Notes under the pieces: generated by a model
What the model saw: only the letters and a program-made list of their open reading frames with translations
The model's database searches: none
What the model was told of the DNA's origin: nothing
NCBI GenBank assembly: GCA_022822405.1
Contig: JAJEBT010000169.1
Coordinates: forward strand, 22,727-86,726
Direction of reading: 5' to 3'
From: Alphaproteobacteria bacterium
GTDB lineage: Bacteria > Pseudomonadota > Alphaproteobacteria > MPNO01 > UBA830
DNA: 64,000 nt
Made by a program: the position numbers and the translations under genes
Shown: one piece after another, positions 37,364-46,434 of the stretch
Numbering within the stretch: position 1 is the first letter of the stretch
How the letters are laid out: every line of letters begins with the position of its first letter

Positions 37364-38304
37364 TCGGCCAGCCGGCGGCAACGTTGGCTACCGCCCTTCG
37401 CGATGCCGTCGACAGCTTGACCGCCGTCGGAATTTCCGGTGCGGCCGGCGATGCGCGGATACTGGCCTCCGAAGCGACCGGTCTCAGCCGGGAGGAGATG
37501 CTGCGCGTCCCTGACACCCGGCTTTCGCAAGAGGTTCTCCGGCGCTTTGAATTGCTGGTCGCCAAGCGGCGACTGGGCGAACCGGTCTCCAGAATCGTCG
37601 GACGGCGGGAATTCTGGGGGCTCGAATTCATGATTACTCCGGCAACTCTCGACCCTCGCCCGGACAGCGAAACCCTGGTCGAAGCGATCCTGAACCGAAA
37701 GGAAACGCTTGCGCGGATGCCCCGGATTCTCGATGTCGGCACTGGCAGCGGCTGCCTACTCCTTGCCCTGCTCCATGAACTGCCGGCTGCCACGGGAATC
37801 GGAATCGACATCTCTCCAGCAGCCTGCATGGTTGCAGCGGCCAATGCGAGACGCCTGGGTTTTGCCAGCAGGGCAGCATTCGTTTCCGGGAATTGGATTG
37901 AGCCGTTGGCAGGACGGTTCGATATTGTCGTTTCCAATCCTCCGTACATTCCATCGTCGGAAATCTCCGCACTTGCACCGGAAGTGCGCGCGCACGATCC
38001 CGCCGTCAGCCTGGATGGCGGCCGGGACGGCCTTGAGGGATTCCGGAAGCTCGCGGGTTCCCTGGGATCCCTGCTTCAACCGGACGGCCTCGTCGCCATC
38101 GAAATCGGTCATTCGCAACAGCAGGCGGTCGACGATGTCTTCACCGACAACGGCTTCGCCGCCCGAGACCTGTATCATGATCTCTCCGGACGGCCGCGTG
38201 TTCGGCTATATGCTGCGGCGATGTCCATGCAGAACGACGGACACAGCCGACCGGGGCGTTCAACCTGCAGCTCCCGGGCACCTAGCGCACCTGGCAGCGC
38301 GTAG
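37360..38304 (+). CDS. prmC: Release factor glutamine N5-methyltransferase
   Basis: PrmC (314 residues) methylates the glutamine of the GGQ motif in RF1 and RF2 using SAM. The SAM-binding segment [16 protein letters not shown] and the glutamine-binding NPPY motif ([12 protein letters not shown]) are present, with the RPDSETLVE segment before them. The start overlaps the prfA stop. The C-terminal 25 or so residues (after RVRLYAAAM) extend past the usual end and are Ser/Pro-rich, perhaps a drifted stop codon. Confidence 0.95.
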   Translation: MIGQPAATLATALRDAVDSLTAVGISGAAGDARILASEATGLSREEMLRVPDTRLSQEVLRRFELLVAKRRLGEPVSRIVGRREFWGLEFMITPATLDPRPDSETLVEAILNRKETLARMPRILDVGTGSGCLLLALLHELPAATGIGIDISPAACMVAAANARRLGFASRAAFVSGNWIEPLAGRFDIVVSNPPYIPSSEISALAPEVRAHDPAVSLDGGRDGLEGFRKLAGSLGSLLQPDGLVAIEIGHSQQQAVDDVFTDNGFAARDLYHDLSGRPRVRLYAAAMSMQNDGHSRPGRSTCSSRAPSAPGSA

Positions 38305-38421
38305 TCACTCTGGATCCGCACCTCTCCGTCGCCGGGGGCAGGACGGAAGCACCGCCAGCGATTTCCTTGCCGGAAATACTGTGGTGACCTAGGATCGGCG
38401 CGCAATATGGGGAAACGCGCA

Positions 38422-39303
38422 ATGTCGGAACCAGGTGTGCCGCCGGTCGTGGGAGTGTTCGGCGGCAGCGGCGTCTACAATATCGAGGATATCGGCGATG
38501 CCACCGTGAAGCGCGTCGATACGCCTTTCGGCGAACCCTCAGGCGAACTGGTCTGCGGCACGATCGGCGGACAGCAAGCCGTGTTCCTGCCGCGTCACGG
38601 GCCAGCCCACCAGCTTCCTCCCACCGAGATCAACTACCGCGCCAACATCGACGCCCTGAAGCGCCAGGGCGTCACCGAAATCCTCTCGATCGGCGCGGTG
38701 GGCTCGCTCAAGCCGGAATACCCGCCCGGTCATTTCGTGATCGTCGACCAGTTCATCGACCGCACCCATGCCCGCGAAAAGAGCTTCTTCGGTGCCGGCT
38801 GCGTGGCTCATGTCTCCATGGCCGATCCCGTGTGCCCCCGGCTCGCCGGCACCGTAGCCGAATCGCTCGCCGATCTCGGCATCCCGCACAGCCTTGGCGG
38901 TACCTATGTCGCGATGGAGGGGCCGCAGTTCTCCAGCCGAGCGGAGAGCGAACTTTACCGCTCCTGGGGCTGCGACGTGATCGGCATGACCAACATGCCG
39001 GAGGCCAAGCTCGCCCGCGAAGCCGAGATATGCTACGTCAGCGTCGCCATGGTCACAGACTATGACTGCTGGCATCAGGGTCACGAGGATGTGTCCGTGG
39101 AAACCATTCTCGAAGTGCTGTACGCCAACGCCGACAAGGCCAAGAGGCTGGTGCAAAATCTCCTGCCGCGCCTTTCGGACCGAAAGACGCGTTGCAGCGC
39201 AGGCTGTCACACGGCGCTCGACACCGCCGTCGTCACGCCCCCCGAAGCACGTGACCCGGCGCTGCTGGCAAAGCTGGACGCTGTGGCCGGACGCATCCTC
39301 TAG
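38422..39303 (+). CDS. mtnP: S-methyl-5'-thioadenosine phosphorylase
   Basis: A 293-residue purine nucleoside phosphorylase-family enzyme that cleaves 5'-methylthioadenosine to adenine and methylthioribose-1-phosphate in methionine salvage. The phosphate-binding start GVFGGSGVYN, LPRHGPAHQLPPTEINYRAN, and MEGPQFSSRAESELYRSWG with the active-site NMPEAKLARE are characteristic. The ATG at 38422 has GGGGAAA about eight bases upstream; an ATG at 38407 is the alternative. No other mtn gene is nearby. Confidence 0.95.
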   Translation: MSEPGVPPVVGVFGGSGVYNIEDIGDATVKRVDTPFGEPSGELVCGTIGGQQAVFLPRHGPAHQLPPTEINYRANIDALKRQGVTEILSIGAVGSLKPEYPPGHFVIVDQFIDRTHAREKSFFGAGCVAHVSMADPVCPRLAGTVAESLADLGIPHSLGGTYVAMEGPQFSSRAESELYRSWGCDVIGMTNMPEAKLAREAEICYVSVAMVTDYDCWHQGHEDVSVETILEVLYANADKAKRLVQNLLPRLSDRKTRCSAGCHTALDTAVVTPPEARDPALLAKLDAVAGRIL

Positions 39304-39314
39304 GAATCGATGCA

Positions 39315-40466
39315 ATGGTTTCGGACGACATTCCGATCACCCTCGGAATCGAGGAAGAGTTCTTCCTGATCGATCCCGAGACCCGGGACCTCCTAGCCGA
39401 CCCCGACCCAAGGATTTTCGAGGAATGCGAACGCACCAGCGGACCGCACACGGTGGTGCACGAAGCCTTGCGTGCGCAGATCGAAACCAACACGAAGGTT
39501 TGCGGATCGATCGCCGAGCTGCGAACGGCAGTCGAGGAGACCCGCCGTCTGGTGATCGAGGCAGCGGCGAAGTTTGGCGCCGCGGTGCTCGCCTGCTCGA
39601 TGCATCCCTTTGCGAGATGGCAAACGCAGATGACAACCCCGAAGCAGCGCTACAGGGAGTTCGAGAACAGCTTCCAGGAGAACATGCGCCGGCTTCTCAT
39701 CGGCGGCATGCACATTCACGCCGGCTTCGGGGATCCCGATACACGCATCGAGGTGATGACCGCGATCCGCCGCCACCTGCCCTTGCTGCTGGCGGTGTCG
39801 ACCTCCTCACCTCTCAACGCCGGCCGCACGACTGGCTTCAAGTCCTATCGCCTGAGCATTTTCGGCACGCTCCCGCGCACCGGCTTGCCTGGACCCCTGT
39901 CATCGTATGCTGAATACAACCAGCTGATCGAAAACTACCGGGACATGAATTTCATCGCTGACGGCAGCGAACTCTGGTGGGACATACGCCCCTCGCACAA
40001 ATACCCGACCATCGAAATGCGCATCTGCGACGTCTGTCCGCGGATTGAGGACGCGATCAGCATCGCCGCCCTTTACGTGAGCCTGCTCAGGAACCTCCTG
40101 CGACGGGCCCGGGACGGCCGCCTCGAGGCAGAACCGCTGACGGAGCTCATACTCGAAAATCGATGGGTCGCGCAACGTTATGGCGTCCTCGGCTTCCTCG
40201 GCGATCTGGCCAGCGGCGGCCGCATCGACATACAGGATTACGCAGAGCACCTGCTGGAGGGTCTTGACGAGGATGCCCGCGCGCTCGGGTGCGACGCCGA
40301 GATCGGCCAGATACTCACCGTCATCCGCGAGGGAAGCGCCGCCGACCGCCAGGTGGACCACTACCGGCTGAGGCTTCTCGAGGGCGATTCGGAGGAGGAG
40401 GCGTTGCGTTCCGTGGTCGATCTCATGATTGCCGAAACCAGGCACGGAAGCAACGCTGCCGCGTGA
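39315..40466 (+). CDS. Carboxylate-amine ligase, YbdK/GCS2-like
   Basis: A 383-residue ATP-grasp-like ligase of the glutamate-cysteine ligase type 2 family. The N-terminal LGIEEEFFLIDPETRDL holds the conserved acidic metal-binding residues, and the core has GGMHIHAGF and SELWWDIRPSHKYPTIEMRICD. E. coli YbdK has weak glutamate-cysteine ligase activity; other members join other carboxylates and amines. It begins 11 bp after mtnP, so they are probably co-transcribed, but the joint role is not clear. Confidence 0.87.
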   Translation: MVSDDIPITLGIEEEFFLIDPETRDLLADPDPRIFEECERTSGPHTVVHEALRAQIETNTKVCGSIAELRTAVEETRRLVIEAAAKFGAAVLACSMHPFARWQTQMTTPKQRYREFENSFQENMRRLLIGGMHIHAGFGDPDTRIEVMTAIRRHLPLLLAVSTSSPLNAGRTTGFKSYRLSIFGTLPRTGLPGPLSSYAEYNQLIENYRDMNFIADGSELWWDIRPSHKYPTIEMRICDVCPRIEDAISIAALYVSLLRNLLRRARDGRLEAEPLTELILENRWVAQRYGVLGFLGDLASGGRIDIQDYAEHLLEGLDEDARALGCDAEIGQILTVIREGSAADRQVDHYRLRLLEGDSEEEALRSVVDLMIAETRHGSNAAA

Positions 40467-40590
40467 AGCATCGCCATTCGCCAGCCGCGCGGAGCAGCAT
40501 CGATCCGTTTTGCCACCCGCGTCCTCCGGGTTGACGATCGCGGCCCTTACCGTGCACCGCCACTGCAAATCACGATGGACTTTGTGCCGG

Positions 40591-40620
40591 AGATATGGAA
40601 TTGTTGTAGAAGCAATATCT
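40591..40620. promoter_or_regulatory. Inverted repeat upstream of the second Rieske gene
   Basis: AGATAT (40591-40596) and ATATCT (40615-40620) form an inverted repeat around 18 bp, ending 28 bp before the ATG of the Rieske gene. The position suits a regulator-binding site overlapping the promoter. No regulator gene is adjacent. Confidence 0.3.
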
Positions 40621-40648
40621 ACGCTGGCCTCTGCAGGAGACTTCAGAT

Positions 40649-41716
40649 ATGACGCGTGAAGCCATTCAACCATTCATTCGCAACGCATGGTATATCGCCG
40701 CTTGGTCGGAAGAACTCGATGACGGGCTCCTTGCCCGCACCATCATGAACGAACCGATCGTGCTCTACCGGGATGCCGACGGCACGCCCGGCGGCCTTGA
40801 GGACCGTTGCTGCCACCGCGGCGCTCCGCTGACCCATGGCACCATAGTCGAGGCCGGGCTGGAATGCGGCTACCACGGCCTGACTTTTGACACCAAGGGC
40901 AACTGCGTCCGCATTCCAGGCCAGAAGAACATCCCGCCACAAGCGCGCGTACGCAGCTATCCTGTGGTCGAACGGGATCAGATCCTGTGGATATGGATGG
41001 GCGACCCAGCACGTGCGGACGAAACGCTGATCATTGACTATCCCTATCACGATCAGCCCGGGGAGTGGCCGCACCGGAAGGCGATGTTCCCGATCAAGGC
41101 CAACTACATGCTGATGATCGACAACCTGATGGATCTGACCCATCTCGGATACGTGCACCGCCAGACCATAGGCGGGAATCCGGGCCAGCATGTTGCCGCG
41201 GACATGGACACCCGGCAAACCGATCACGGAGCCTACTTCATCCGCTGGATGCTGGACCACGATCCGCCGCCGACCTATCGCAAAGGCGGCAAGTTCGAAG
41301 GCAAGGTCGATCGCTGGCAAGAATTCGAATATGTCGGACCGAGCATCGTGCTGCAGTGGTCCGGGGCGCTGGATGTCGGCAGGGGTGCACAGGAGGATCG
41401 CAACAAGACGGGTTTCCACCTGCGGCTGCTGCATGGCGCAACGCCGGAGACCGAAACCTCGTTCCACTATTTCTGGTCCACCGCCAACGGCTATCGTCAG
41501 GACGATCCGCAGGCCACCCAGGAGATGTATGACGAGATCTACCCGACCTTCATCGAGGACAAGGAGATCATGGAAGCCCAGCAGGCGCGGGTGAATCTAG
41601 ATCCCGAACGCGCACTGGTGGGAATCCATGCCGACAGCGCCCTCTCGCTGGCCCGGCTGTCGCTCGCGAAGCTGATCGAGGAAGACCGCAACATGATGGC
41701 GGTGGCGGCCGAATAG
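40649..41716 (+). CDS. Rieske-type aromatic oxygenase (VanA-like), second copy
   Basis: A 355-residue Rieske oxygenase terminal component. The 2Fe-2S ligands (Cys54, His56, Cys73, His76) and iron ligands (Asp162, His165, His170 in NLMDLTHLGYVH) have the same residue numbers as in the protein at 3870-4934. Stretches such as RNAWYIAAWS and EDRCCHRGAP are close matches to it. It is therefore a paralogue from the same subfamily (vanillate O-demethylase, toluene-sulfonate or dicamba-type). No reductase gene is adjacent. A good Shine-Dalgarno (AGGAGA) precedes the ATG, and a strong terminator follows the gene. Confidence 0.9.
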   Translation: MTREAIQPFIRNAWYIAAWSEELDDGLLARTIMNEPIVLYRDADGTPGGLEDRCCHRGAPLTHGTIVEAGLECGYHGLTFDTKGNCVRIPGQKNIPPQARVRSYPVVERDQILWIWMGDPARADETLIIDYPYHDQPGEWPHRKAMFPIKANYMLMIDNLMDLTHLGYVHRQTIGGNPGQHVAADMDTRQTDHGAYFIRWMLDHDPPPTYRKGGKFEGKVDRWQEFEYVGPSIVLQWSGALDVGRGAQEDRNKTGFHLRLLHGATPETETSFHYFWSTANGYRQDDPQATQEMYDEIYPTFIEDKEIMEAQQARVNLDPERALVGIHADSALSLARLSLAKLIEEDRNMMAVAAE

Positions 41717-41755
41717 CGCCAGCAGCTTCGCTCCGGAACAGCGGCTCGAAATGAT

Positions 41756-41791
41756 CGGGGCGCACCTAGCGGTGCGCCCCGGTTTTCGTTT
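41756..41791 (+). terminator. Rho-independent terminator after the second Rieske gene
   Basis: A perfect 11-bp stem, CGGGGCGCACC (41756-41766) with GGTGCGCCCCG (41771-41781), a TAGC tetraloop and a following GTTTTCGTTT tract. This is the clearest intrinsic terminator in the window. It lies between convergent genes. Confidence 0.88.
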
Positions 41792-41873
41792 CAGGCCTGT
41801 TCGACCCACGTCATCCTGACAGCCGGGCAACTGCCATCGGCCTCTCTGGAATCAATCACGGGCTTCCGGCATG

Positions 41874-42548
41874 TCAGCTCGCGTGCTGCGCCATCCACTC
41901 CATCGCGCGTGTGTAGGAACGCTCGGTGGCGCCAGGATTGTAGGCATCGCGATCGTCGCAGGTGAAGCCGTGCCCCGCATCGTCGTAGACGTAGAGCGGG
42001 CAGTCCTGTAGCGCATTCTTGATTGTCTGCAGGTCGTCGAGGGGAATCGCGGCGTCCTTGTCGCCGAAATGGAATTGGGTCGGGCAGCTGGGCGTCATTT
42101 CACCAACCTTGGCAGCTATGCCGCCGCCGTAGAACGGCATTGCGGCCGCAACACCGTCGACCTTGCAGGCCGCAACGTAGGTCGCATAACCGCCGAAGCA
42201 GAAGCCGATGACGCTGACCTTTCCGGCCGACGAAACCTCGCGCACCGCAGCGCCGATATCCGCTATGATCCATTCGTCGGTGATCTTCCCACGAATCTCG
42301 CGTCCCTTCGCAAAATCGTCCTCATTGTAGGTCAGCTCCACCCCCTTCTCGACGCGGTCGAACAGCGCCGGCGCTATCGAAAGATAGCCTTGCCCGGCAA
42401 AATGGTCGGTGGTCCGGCGGATCTGGCCGTTAATGCCGAAGATCTCCTGAATGATGACCAACCCGCCCTTTGCCGGTCCAGAAGGTTCGGACTTGTAGGC
42501 ATCGAGCTGATGGCCGTCGGCTGCGGAAAGCGAAATCGTCTGTCCCAT
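41874..42548 (-). CDS. Dienelactone hydrolase-family protein
   Basis: A 224-residue alpha/beta hydrolase. The nucleophile elbow is VIGFCFGGYA with Cys117, and the other catalytic residues are Asp165 (FGDKDAAIP) and His193 (YDDAGHGFTCDD). A cysteine nucleophile separates dienelactone hydrolases from serine esterases. The classic reaction is opening of dienelactone to maleylacetate in chloroaromatic degradation, but many family members have other or unknown substrates. The start follows AAGGAAG. It converges on the Rieske gene. An aromatic-degradation link is possible but weak. Confidence 0.87.
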   Translation of the reverse strand: MGQTISLSAADGHQLDAYKSEPSGPAKGGLVIIQEIFGINGQIRRTTDHFAGQGYLSIAPALFDRVEKGVELTYNEDDFAKGREIRGKITDEWIIADIGAAVREVSSAGKVSVIGFCFGGYATYVAACKVDGVAAAMPFYGGGIAAKVGEMTPSCPTQFHFGDKDAAIPLDDLQTIKNALQDCPLYVYDDAGHGFTCDDRDAYNPGATERSYTRAMEWMAQHAS

Positions 42549-42652
42549 AGGTCTTCCTTTCGTTCTGGCTGGGGCTGCCGGGCGCACGGGCCGGGCTGAC
42601 ATGGCTGGCCAGCCGCTGGTCGCGACGGCCCGCCGCAATCTAGCAAAACCGG

Positions 42653-43750
42653 TTACGTATTGAAACGAAAAAGCATCACATCGCCGTCAGCCACCCTGTA
42701 TTCGCGGCCTTCCTGGCGCATGCGTCCGGCATCCCGGGCGCCCTGCTCGCCGCCGCAGGCGACAAAGTCCTCATAGGACACCGTCTCGGCACAGATGAAG
42801 CCGCGCGCGAAGTCGGTGTGGATGTTGCCTGCCGCCTCGCTTGCAGTCGCGCCAAGCGGCAAGGGCCAGGCTCGGGCTTCCTTCGGACCGACCGTGAAAT
42901 AGGTGATCAGCCCGAGAAGCCGGTAACCGGCATGGACGAAACGCTCCAGTCCGGCCCGCTCGAGACCGAGGCTGGCCAGAAAATCGCCTCTCTCGCGATC
43001 GTCTTCGAGCAGCACGATCTCGGCCTCGATGGCAGCGGATATGGTTACGCTGACCGCCCCCTTTGCCGCAGCCATCGTCTCGACCCTCCCCGAAAGGACG
43101 TTTCCCGCAATGTCGGCCTCGCCGACATTGCACACGTAGAGCACGGGTTTTGAGGTCAACAGCTGCATCTGGCGATAAAGCACCCGCTCATCGTCAGCGA
43201 GGGTCATGTCGCGCGCCGGTCGACCCGCCGCCAGAAGCTCCACGGCACGATCAACCAGCGACAGCATCGCGCGAGCCTCGCCGTCGCCGCCCCGGACCCT
43301 GCGCACGAGTCCGTCGCGCCGTCCCTCGAGACTCTGGAGGTCCGCGAGCAGAAGCTCGGTCTCCACGACCTCGGCGTCGGCAACGGGATCAACGCGCCCG
43401 GCAACATGGGTGACGCCGTCATCCTCGAAACAGCGCAGTACATGGGCGATGGCATCGACTTCACGGATATGGCCAAGGAACCGGTTGCCGAGCCCCTCGC
43501 CGGTGCTAGCGCCTGCAACGAGACCGGCGATGTCGACGAAATCGAACCGTGACGGTACCGCAGCCGCAGATGCCGCAAGCGAAGCAATCCTTGCAAGCCG
43601 CGGGTCAGGCACTGGCACCACGCCCTCATTCGGCTCGATCGTGCTGAAGGGATAGTTGGCCGCGCCAGCGGCGGCTGATGCCGTCAACGCGTTGAACAGG
43701 GTCGACTTGCCGACATTGGGCAGGCCGACAATGCCGCAACGGAGGCTCAC
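42653..43750 (-). CDS. ychF: Redox-responsive ATPase YchF
   Basis: A 365-residue Obg-like P-loop protein that prefers ATP and associates with ribosomes. The G1 motif is GLPNVGKSTLFN. The guanine-specificity motif NKxD is replaced by NVGE, as is normal for YchF, explaining ATP binding. A C-terminal TGS-like domain ends in ADGDVMLFRFN. It starts with GTG, overlapping the pth stop by 4 bp (GTGA), so the two are translationally coupled. Confidence 0.96.
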   Translation of the reverse strand: MSLRCGIVGLPNVGKSTLFNALTASAAAGAANYPFSTIEPNEGVVPVPDPRLARIASLAASAAAVPSRFDFVDIAGLVAGASTGEGLGNRFLGHIREVDAIAHVLRCFEDDGVTHVAGRVDPVADAEVVETELLLADLQSLEGRRDGLVRRVRGGDGEARAMLSLVDRAVELLAAGRPARDMTLADDERVLYRQMQLLTSKPVLYVCNVGEADIAGNVLSGRVETMAAAKGAVSVTISAAIEAEIVLLEDDRERGDFLASLGLERAGLERFVHAGYRLLGLITYFTVGPKEARAWPLPLGATASEAAGNIHTDFARGFICAETVSYEDFVACGGEQGARDAGRMRQEGREYRVADGDVMLFRFNT

Positions 43751-44364
43751 CGAGCAGCCCCCGAGCTGTCGGTCTCGCCGTCTCGTTTGCGCCCCGGCGG
43801 CGGCGCCAGCAGGGCGACGCGGGTCATGAAACCAGGATTGTCGCCCGCGACCAGTATCGGCAGGGCCTCGGCAATCGCCGACAGTACGGGAGCCAGCTGC
43901 TCGGTCTCGGCGCGGGAAAAATCGGACAGGACGTGGCCGAGCACGCGCCGCCTGTCTCCGGGATGACCGATTCCGACCCGCACCCGCCGGAAATCCGGAC
44001 CGATATGGGAGATAATGCTGCGGATGCCATTATGGCCGGCGTGCCCTCCACCGCTCTGCACGCGGACCTTTCCCAGCACGAGATCCAACTCGTCATAGAC
44101 CACGATCACGTCGCGGGCGGCCAGCTTGTAGAAACTCGTGGCGGAACGCACCGCCCTGCCGGAATCGTTCATGAACGTGCGCGGCTTGATAACCAGCACC
44201 TTCTCGCCGTCGACGTTGCCGTCGGCGACATAGGCGTGGTGCCGCCCCTTGCGCAGGGACAGCCTGTAGCGGCGGATGATCTCGTCCGCCACCAAAAAGC
44301 CGATATTGTGACGCTGACGCGCGTGCTTGGAACCGGGATTACCGAGCCCGGCGACGAGCAGCAT
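43747..44364 (-). CDS. pth: Peptidyl-tRNA hydrolase
   Basis: A 205-residue enzyme that recycles tRNA from drop-off peptidyl-tRNA. LVAGLGNPGSKHARQRHNIG carries the catalytic histidine and the conserved asparagine. KPRTFMNDSGRAV and YDELDLVLGKVRVQSGGGHAGHNG complete the active site. It lies 36 bp downstream of rplY and overlaps ychF, in the conserved prs-rplY-pth-ychF order. Confidence 0.97.
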   Translation of the reverse strand: MLLVAGLGNPGSKHARQRHNIGFLVADEIIRRYRLSLRKGRHHAYVADGNVDGEKVLVIKPRTFMNDSGRAVRSATSFYKLAARDVIVVYDELDLVLGKVRVQSGGGHAGHNGIRSIISHIGPDFRRVRVGIGHPGDRRRVLGHVLSDFSRAETEQLAPVLSAIAEALPILVAGDNPGFMTRVALLAPPPGRKRDGETDSSGAAR

Positions 44365-44400
44365 GAGCGGGAAACGCGATCCGGCAGGAAACCGGCGCCG

Positions 44401-45075
44401 TCAGCCGCCGGCAGCCTCCGACGCGTCCTCCGCATCGACCTCGTCCTCGCCCTCGGCGGCAACCGCATCCTCGTCGGTCTCCTCCTCTTCCTCCGTGGGC
44501 TCGGCCAGCACAGTCGGCGGCGCGATCGTGGCGACGGTGAAGTCCCGATCGCTGATGACGAACCCGATGCCTTCGGGCAAGGTAATGTCGCTTGCGCGAA
44601 CCGAGTCGCCGATATCTAGCCCCTCGAGGTCGACGGAAAGATCGGACGGGATTTTGTCGGCCGTACAGTACACCTCGACCTCGTGGCGGACCACGTTCAG
44701 GATTCCGCCACGCTTAATGCCGATGCTCTCGCGGTCATTCTCGAAGCCCACGGGCACCGCAACCGCGATCTTCCGGTCGGGATCAAAACGCAGGAAGTCG
44801 ACATGCATTGGCTGATCCGAAACCGGGTGAAACTGCACCTCGCGAGGCAACACGCGATGTTTCGTCCCATCGATTTCCACGTCGACCAGGCGAATGAAAA
44901 AGCGTGGGTCGCTAATGACCTGGGAAAGCACGCGACGTTCGATCGCCATTGCGATCGGCGCTTCGCTGTTGCCGTAGATAATTCCCGGAACGAAGCCGTC
45001 CCGGCGCAGGCGGCGCGCCACGCCCTTGCTGCCCGGCTCACGCCGGGTGCTGCTGATCGTCTCGAAATCGACCAT
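44401..45075 (-). CDS. rplY: Large ribosomal subunit protein bL25 (Ctc form)
   Basis: A 224-residue long form of L25 with the 5S rRNA-binding beta-barrel at the N-terminus (STRREPGSKGVARRLRRDG, then PGIIYG) and a C-terminal TL5/Ctc domain. The acidic tail of about 30 residues is rich in Glu and Asp. The start MVDFETIS is set by AGGAGAAGG; the open frame upstream is rejected. In many bacteria Ctc is stress-associated, but here it is a standard operon member between prs and pth. Confidence 0.95.
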   Translation of the reverse strand: MVDFETISSTRREPGSKGVARRLRRDGFVPGIIYGNSEAPIAMAIERRVLSQVISDPRFFIRLVDVEIDGTKHRVLPREVQFHPVSDQPMHVDFLRFDPDRKIAVAVPVGFENDRESIGIKRGGILNVVRHEVEVYCTADKIPSDLSVDLEGLDIGDSVRASDITLPEGIGFVISDRDFTVATIAPPTVLAEPTEEEEETDEDAVAAEGEDEVDAEDASEAAGG

Positions 45076-45218
45076 GAACCTTCTCCTGGAGAGTCGACGG
45101 GACCGACTCGGTGCCCACTGCGCGCCGACGCGCCCTCGGGATCTCTGAATGGCTGGCTGCCTGTCCCGCGCCGCCACTATGGGGCAGAGCGGGCCGCCTT
45201 ATAGCGCCCCGAAGCCGG

Positions 45219-46151
45219 CTAGTCAAACAGGCTCGACACCGACCGAGACCCGCTGATGCGATCGATTGCCTCGCCAATCAGGGGTGCGATCGACAACTGC
45301 TTGATGTTTCGCGCCACCCGCACGGCCTCCGTGCCCTGGATCGAATCCGTGATCACGAGCGTTTCGAGCGGCGCCGCGGATATCCTGCTGACGGCGCCTC
45401 CGGAAAGGACAGCATGGGTGATGTAGGCATGCACCGCCTTGGCGCCCTGCCCGATCAGCGCCTCGGCGGCATTGCAGAGCGTACCGCCAGAATCGACGAT
45501 ATCGTCAATCAGGATACAGGTGCGATCCTTCACGTCGCCGATGATGTGCATGACTTCCGACATGCCGGCCCGCTCCCGCCGCTTGTCGATGATGGCGAGC
45601 ACCGTGTCGAGGCGGGCGGCAAAGGCCCGTGCGCGCCCGACGCCTCCGACATCCGGCGACACGATGACCAGATCGCCGTTGTCGAAATTCTCGCTGATAT
45701 CGCGAACGAAAACGGGCGCGGCATAGAGATTGTCGAGCGGAATGTCGAAGAAACCCTGGATCTGCCCGGCATGCAGATCCATGGTCAGCACCCGGTCGGC
45801 ACCGGCCACGGTGATCAGGTTGGCGACGAGTTTTGCCGATATCGGCGTACGCGGACCCGATTTACGGTCCTGGCGTGCATATCCGGAATAGGGCATGACC
45901 GCGGTGATCCGGCTCGCCGATCCCCGGCGGGCGGCGTCGATGGTGACCAGCAGCTCCATGAGGTTGTCATTGGCCGGATAGGAGGTGGACTGGATGATAA
46001 AGACATCCTCGCCGCGGATGTTCTCGTGAATTTCGACGAAACATTCCATATCTGAAAAACGCCGGACACTGGCATCGGTAAGCGGCAGATTCAGGTAGGC
46101 GGCAATCGCCTCGGCAAGAGGCCGATTGCTGTTGCCCGCGATGATCTTCAT
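45219..46151 (-). CDS. prs: Ribose-phosphate pyrophosphokinase
   Basis: A 310-residue PRPP synthetase, supplying PRPP for nucleotides, histidine and tryptophan. The ATP region contains [11 protein letters not shown] and [12 protein letters not shown]. The PRPP-binding loop is [14 protein letters not shown], and the regulatory flexible loop is near [15 protein letters not shown]. The start [13 protein letters not shown] fits the family. It is the first gene of the prs-rplY-pth-ychF run. Confidence 0.97.
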   Translation of the reverse strand: MKIIAGNSNRPLAEAIAAYLNLPLTDASVRRFSDMECFVEIHENIRGEDVFIIQSTSYPANDNLMELLVTIDAARRGSASRITAVMPYSGYARQDRKSGPRTPISAKLVANLITVAGADRVLTMDLHAGQIQGFFDIPLDNLYAAPVFVRDISENFDNGDLVIVSPDVGGVGRARAFAARLDTVLAIIDKRRERAGMSEVMHIIGDVKDRTCILIDDIVDSGGTLCNAAEALIGQGAKAVHAYITHAVLSGGAVSRISAAPLETLVITDSIQGTEAVRVARNIKQLSIAPLIGEAIDRISGSRSVSSLFD

Positions 46152-46355
46152 TTTTGGCGGTTGTCCCTTATTGTCCCGAAACGGAAATCGCGATCCGCGC
46201 CGGTGCAGGAATGCCATCCCGGAGATGCCCACGCGAGGCGCCAGCGGCGGCACAAACTACCAGCGCGCCGGCAAAGTGCAAACATGGCCGGCGCGACCGA
46301 AGGCAGCCTGAATACGCGCGCGGCAGCTTCGCCGTCGAACGAGGGCATCATCGGT

Positions 46356-46421
46356 CTACAGCACACAGCTGACGAGAAGGCCGAGGAACAGGGCCAGCAG
46401 GAAGATGATCATGTAGGGCAT
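46356..46421 (-). CDS. Possible small hydrophobic peptide downstream of pgeF
   Basis: A 21-codon frame begins 13 bp after the pgeF stop on the same strand and ends at TAG. It encodes MPYMIIFLLALFLGLLVSCV plus a final Leu, almost entirely hydrophobic, as expected of a single membrane span. The Shine-Dalgarno is weak, and the frame is open upstream into pgeF. It could be a genuine tiny membrane protein read from the lgt-midA-pgeF transcript, or chance. No function is proposed. Confidence 0.35.
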   Translation of the reverse strand: MPYMIIFLLALFLGLLVSCVL

Positions 46422-46434
46422 GACACGGGATCCG

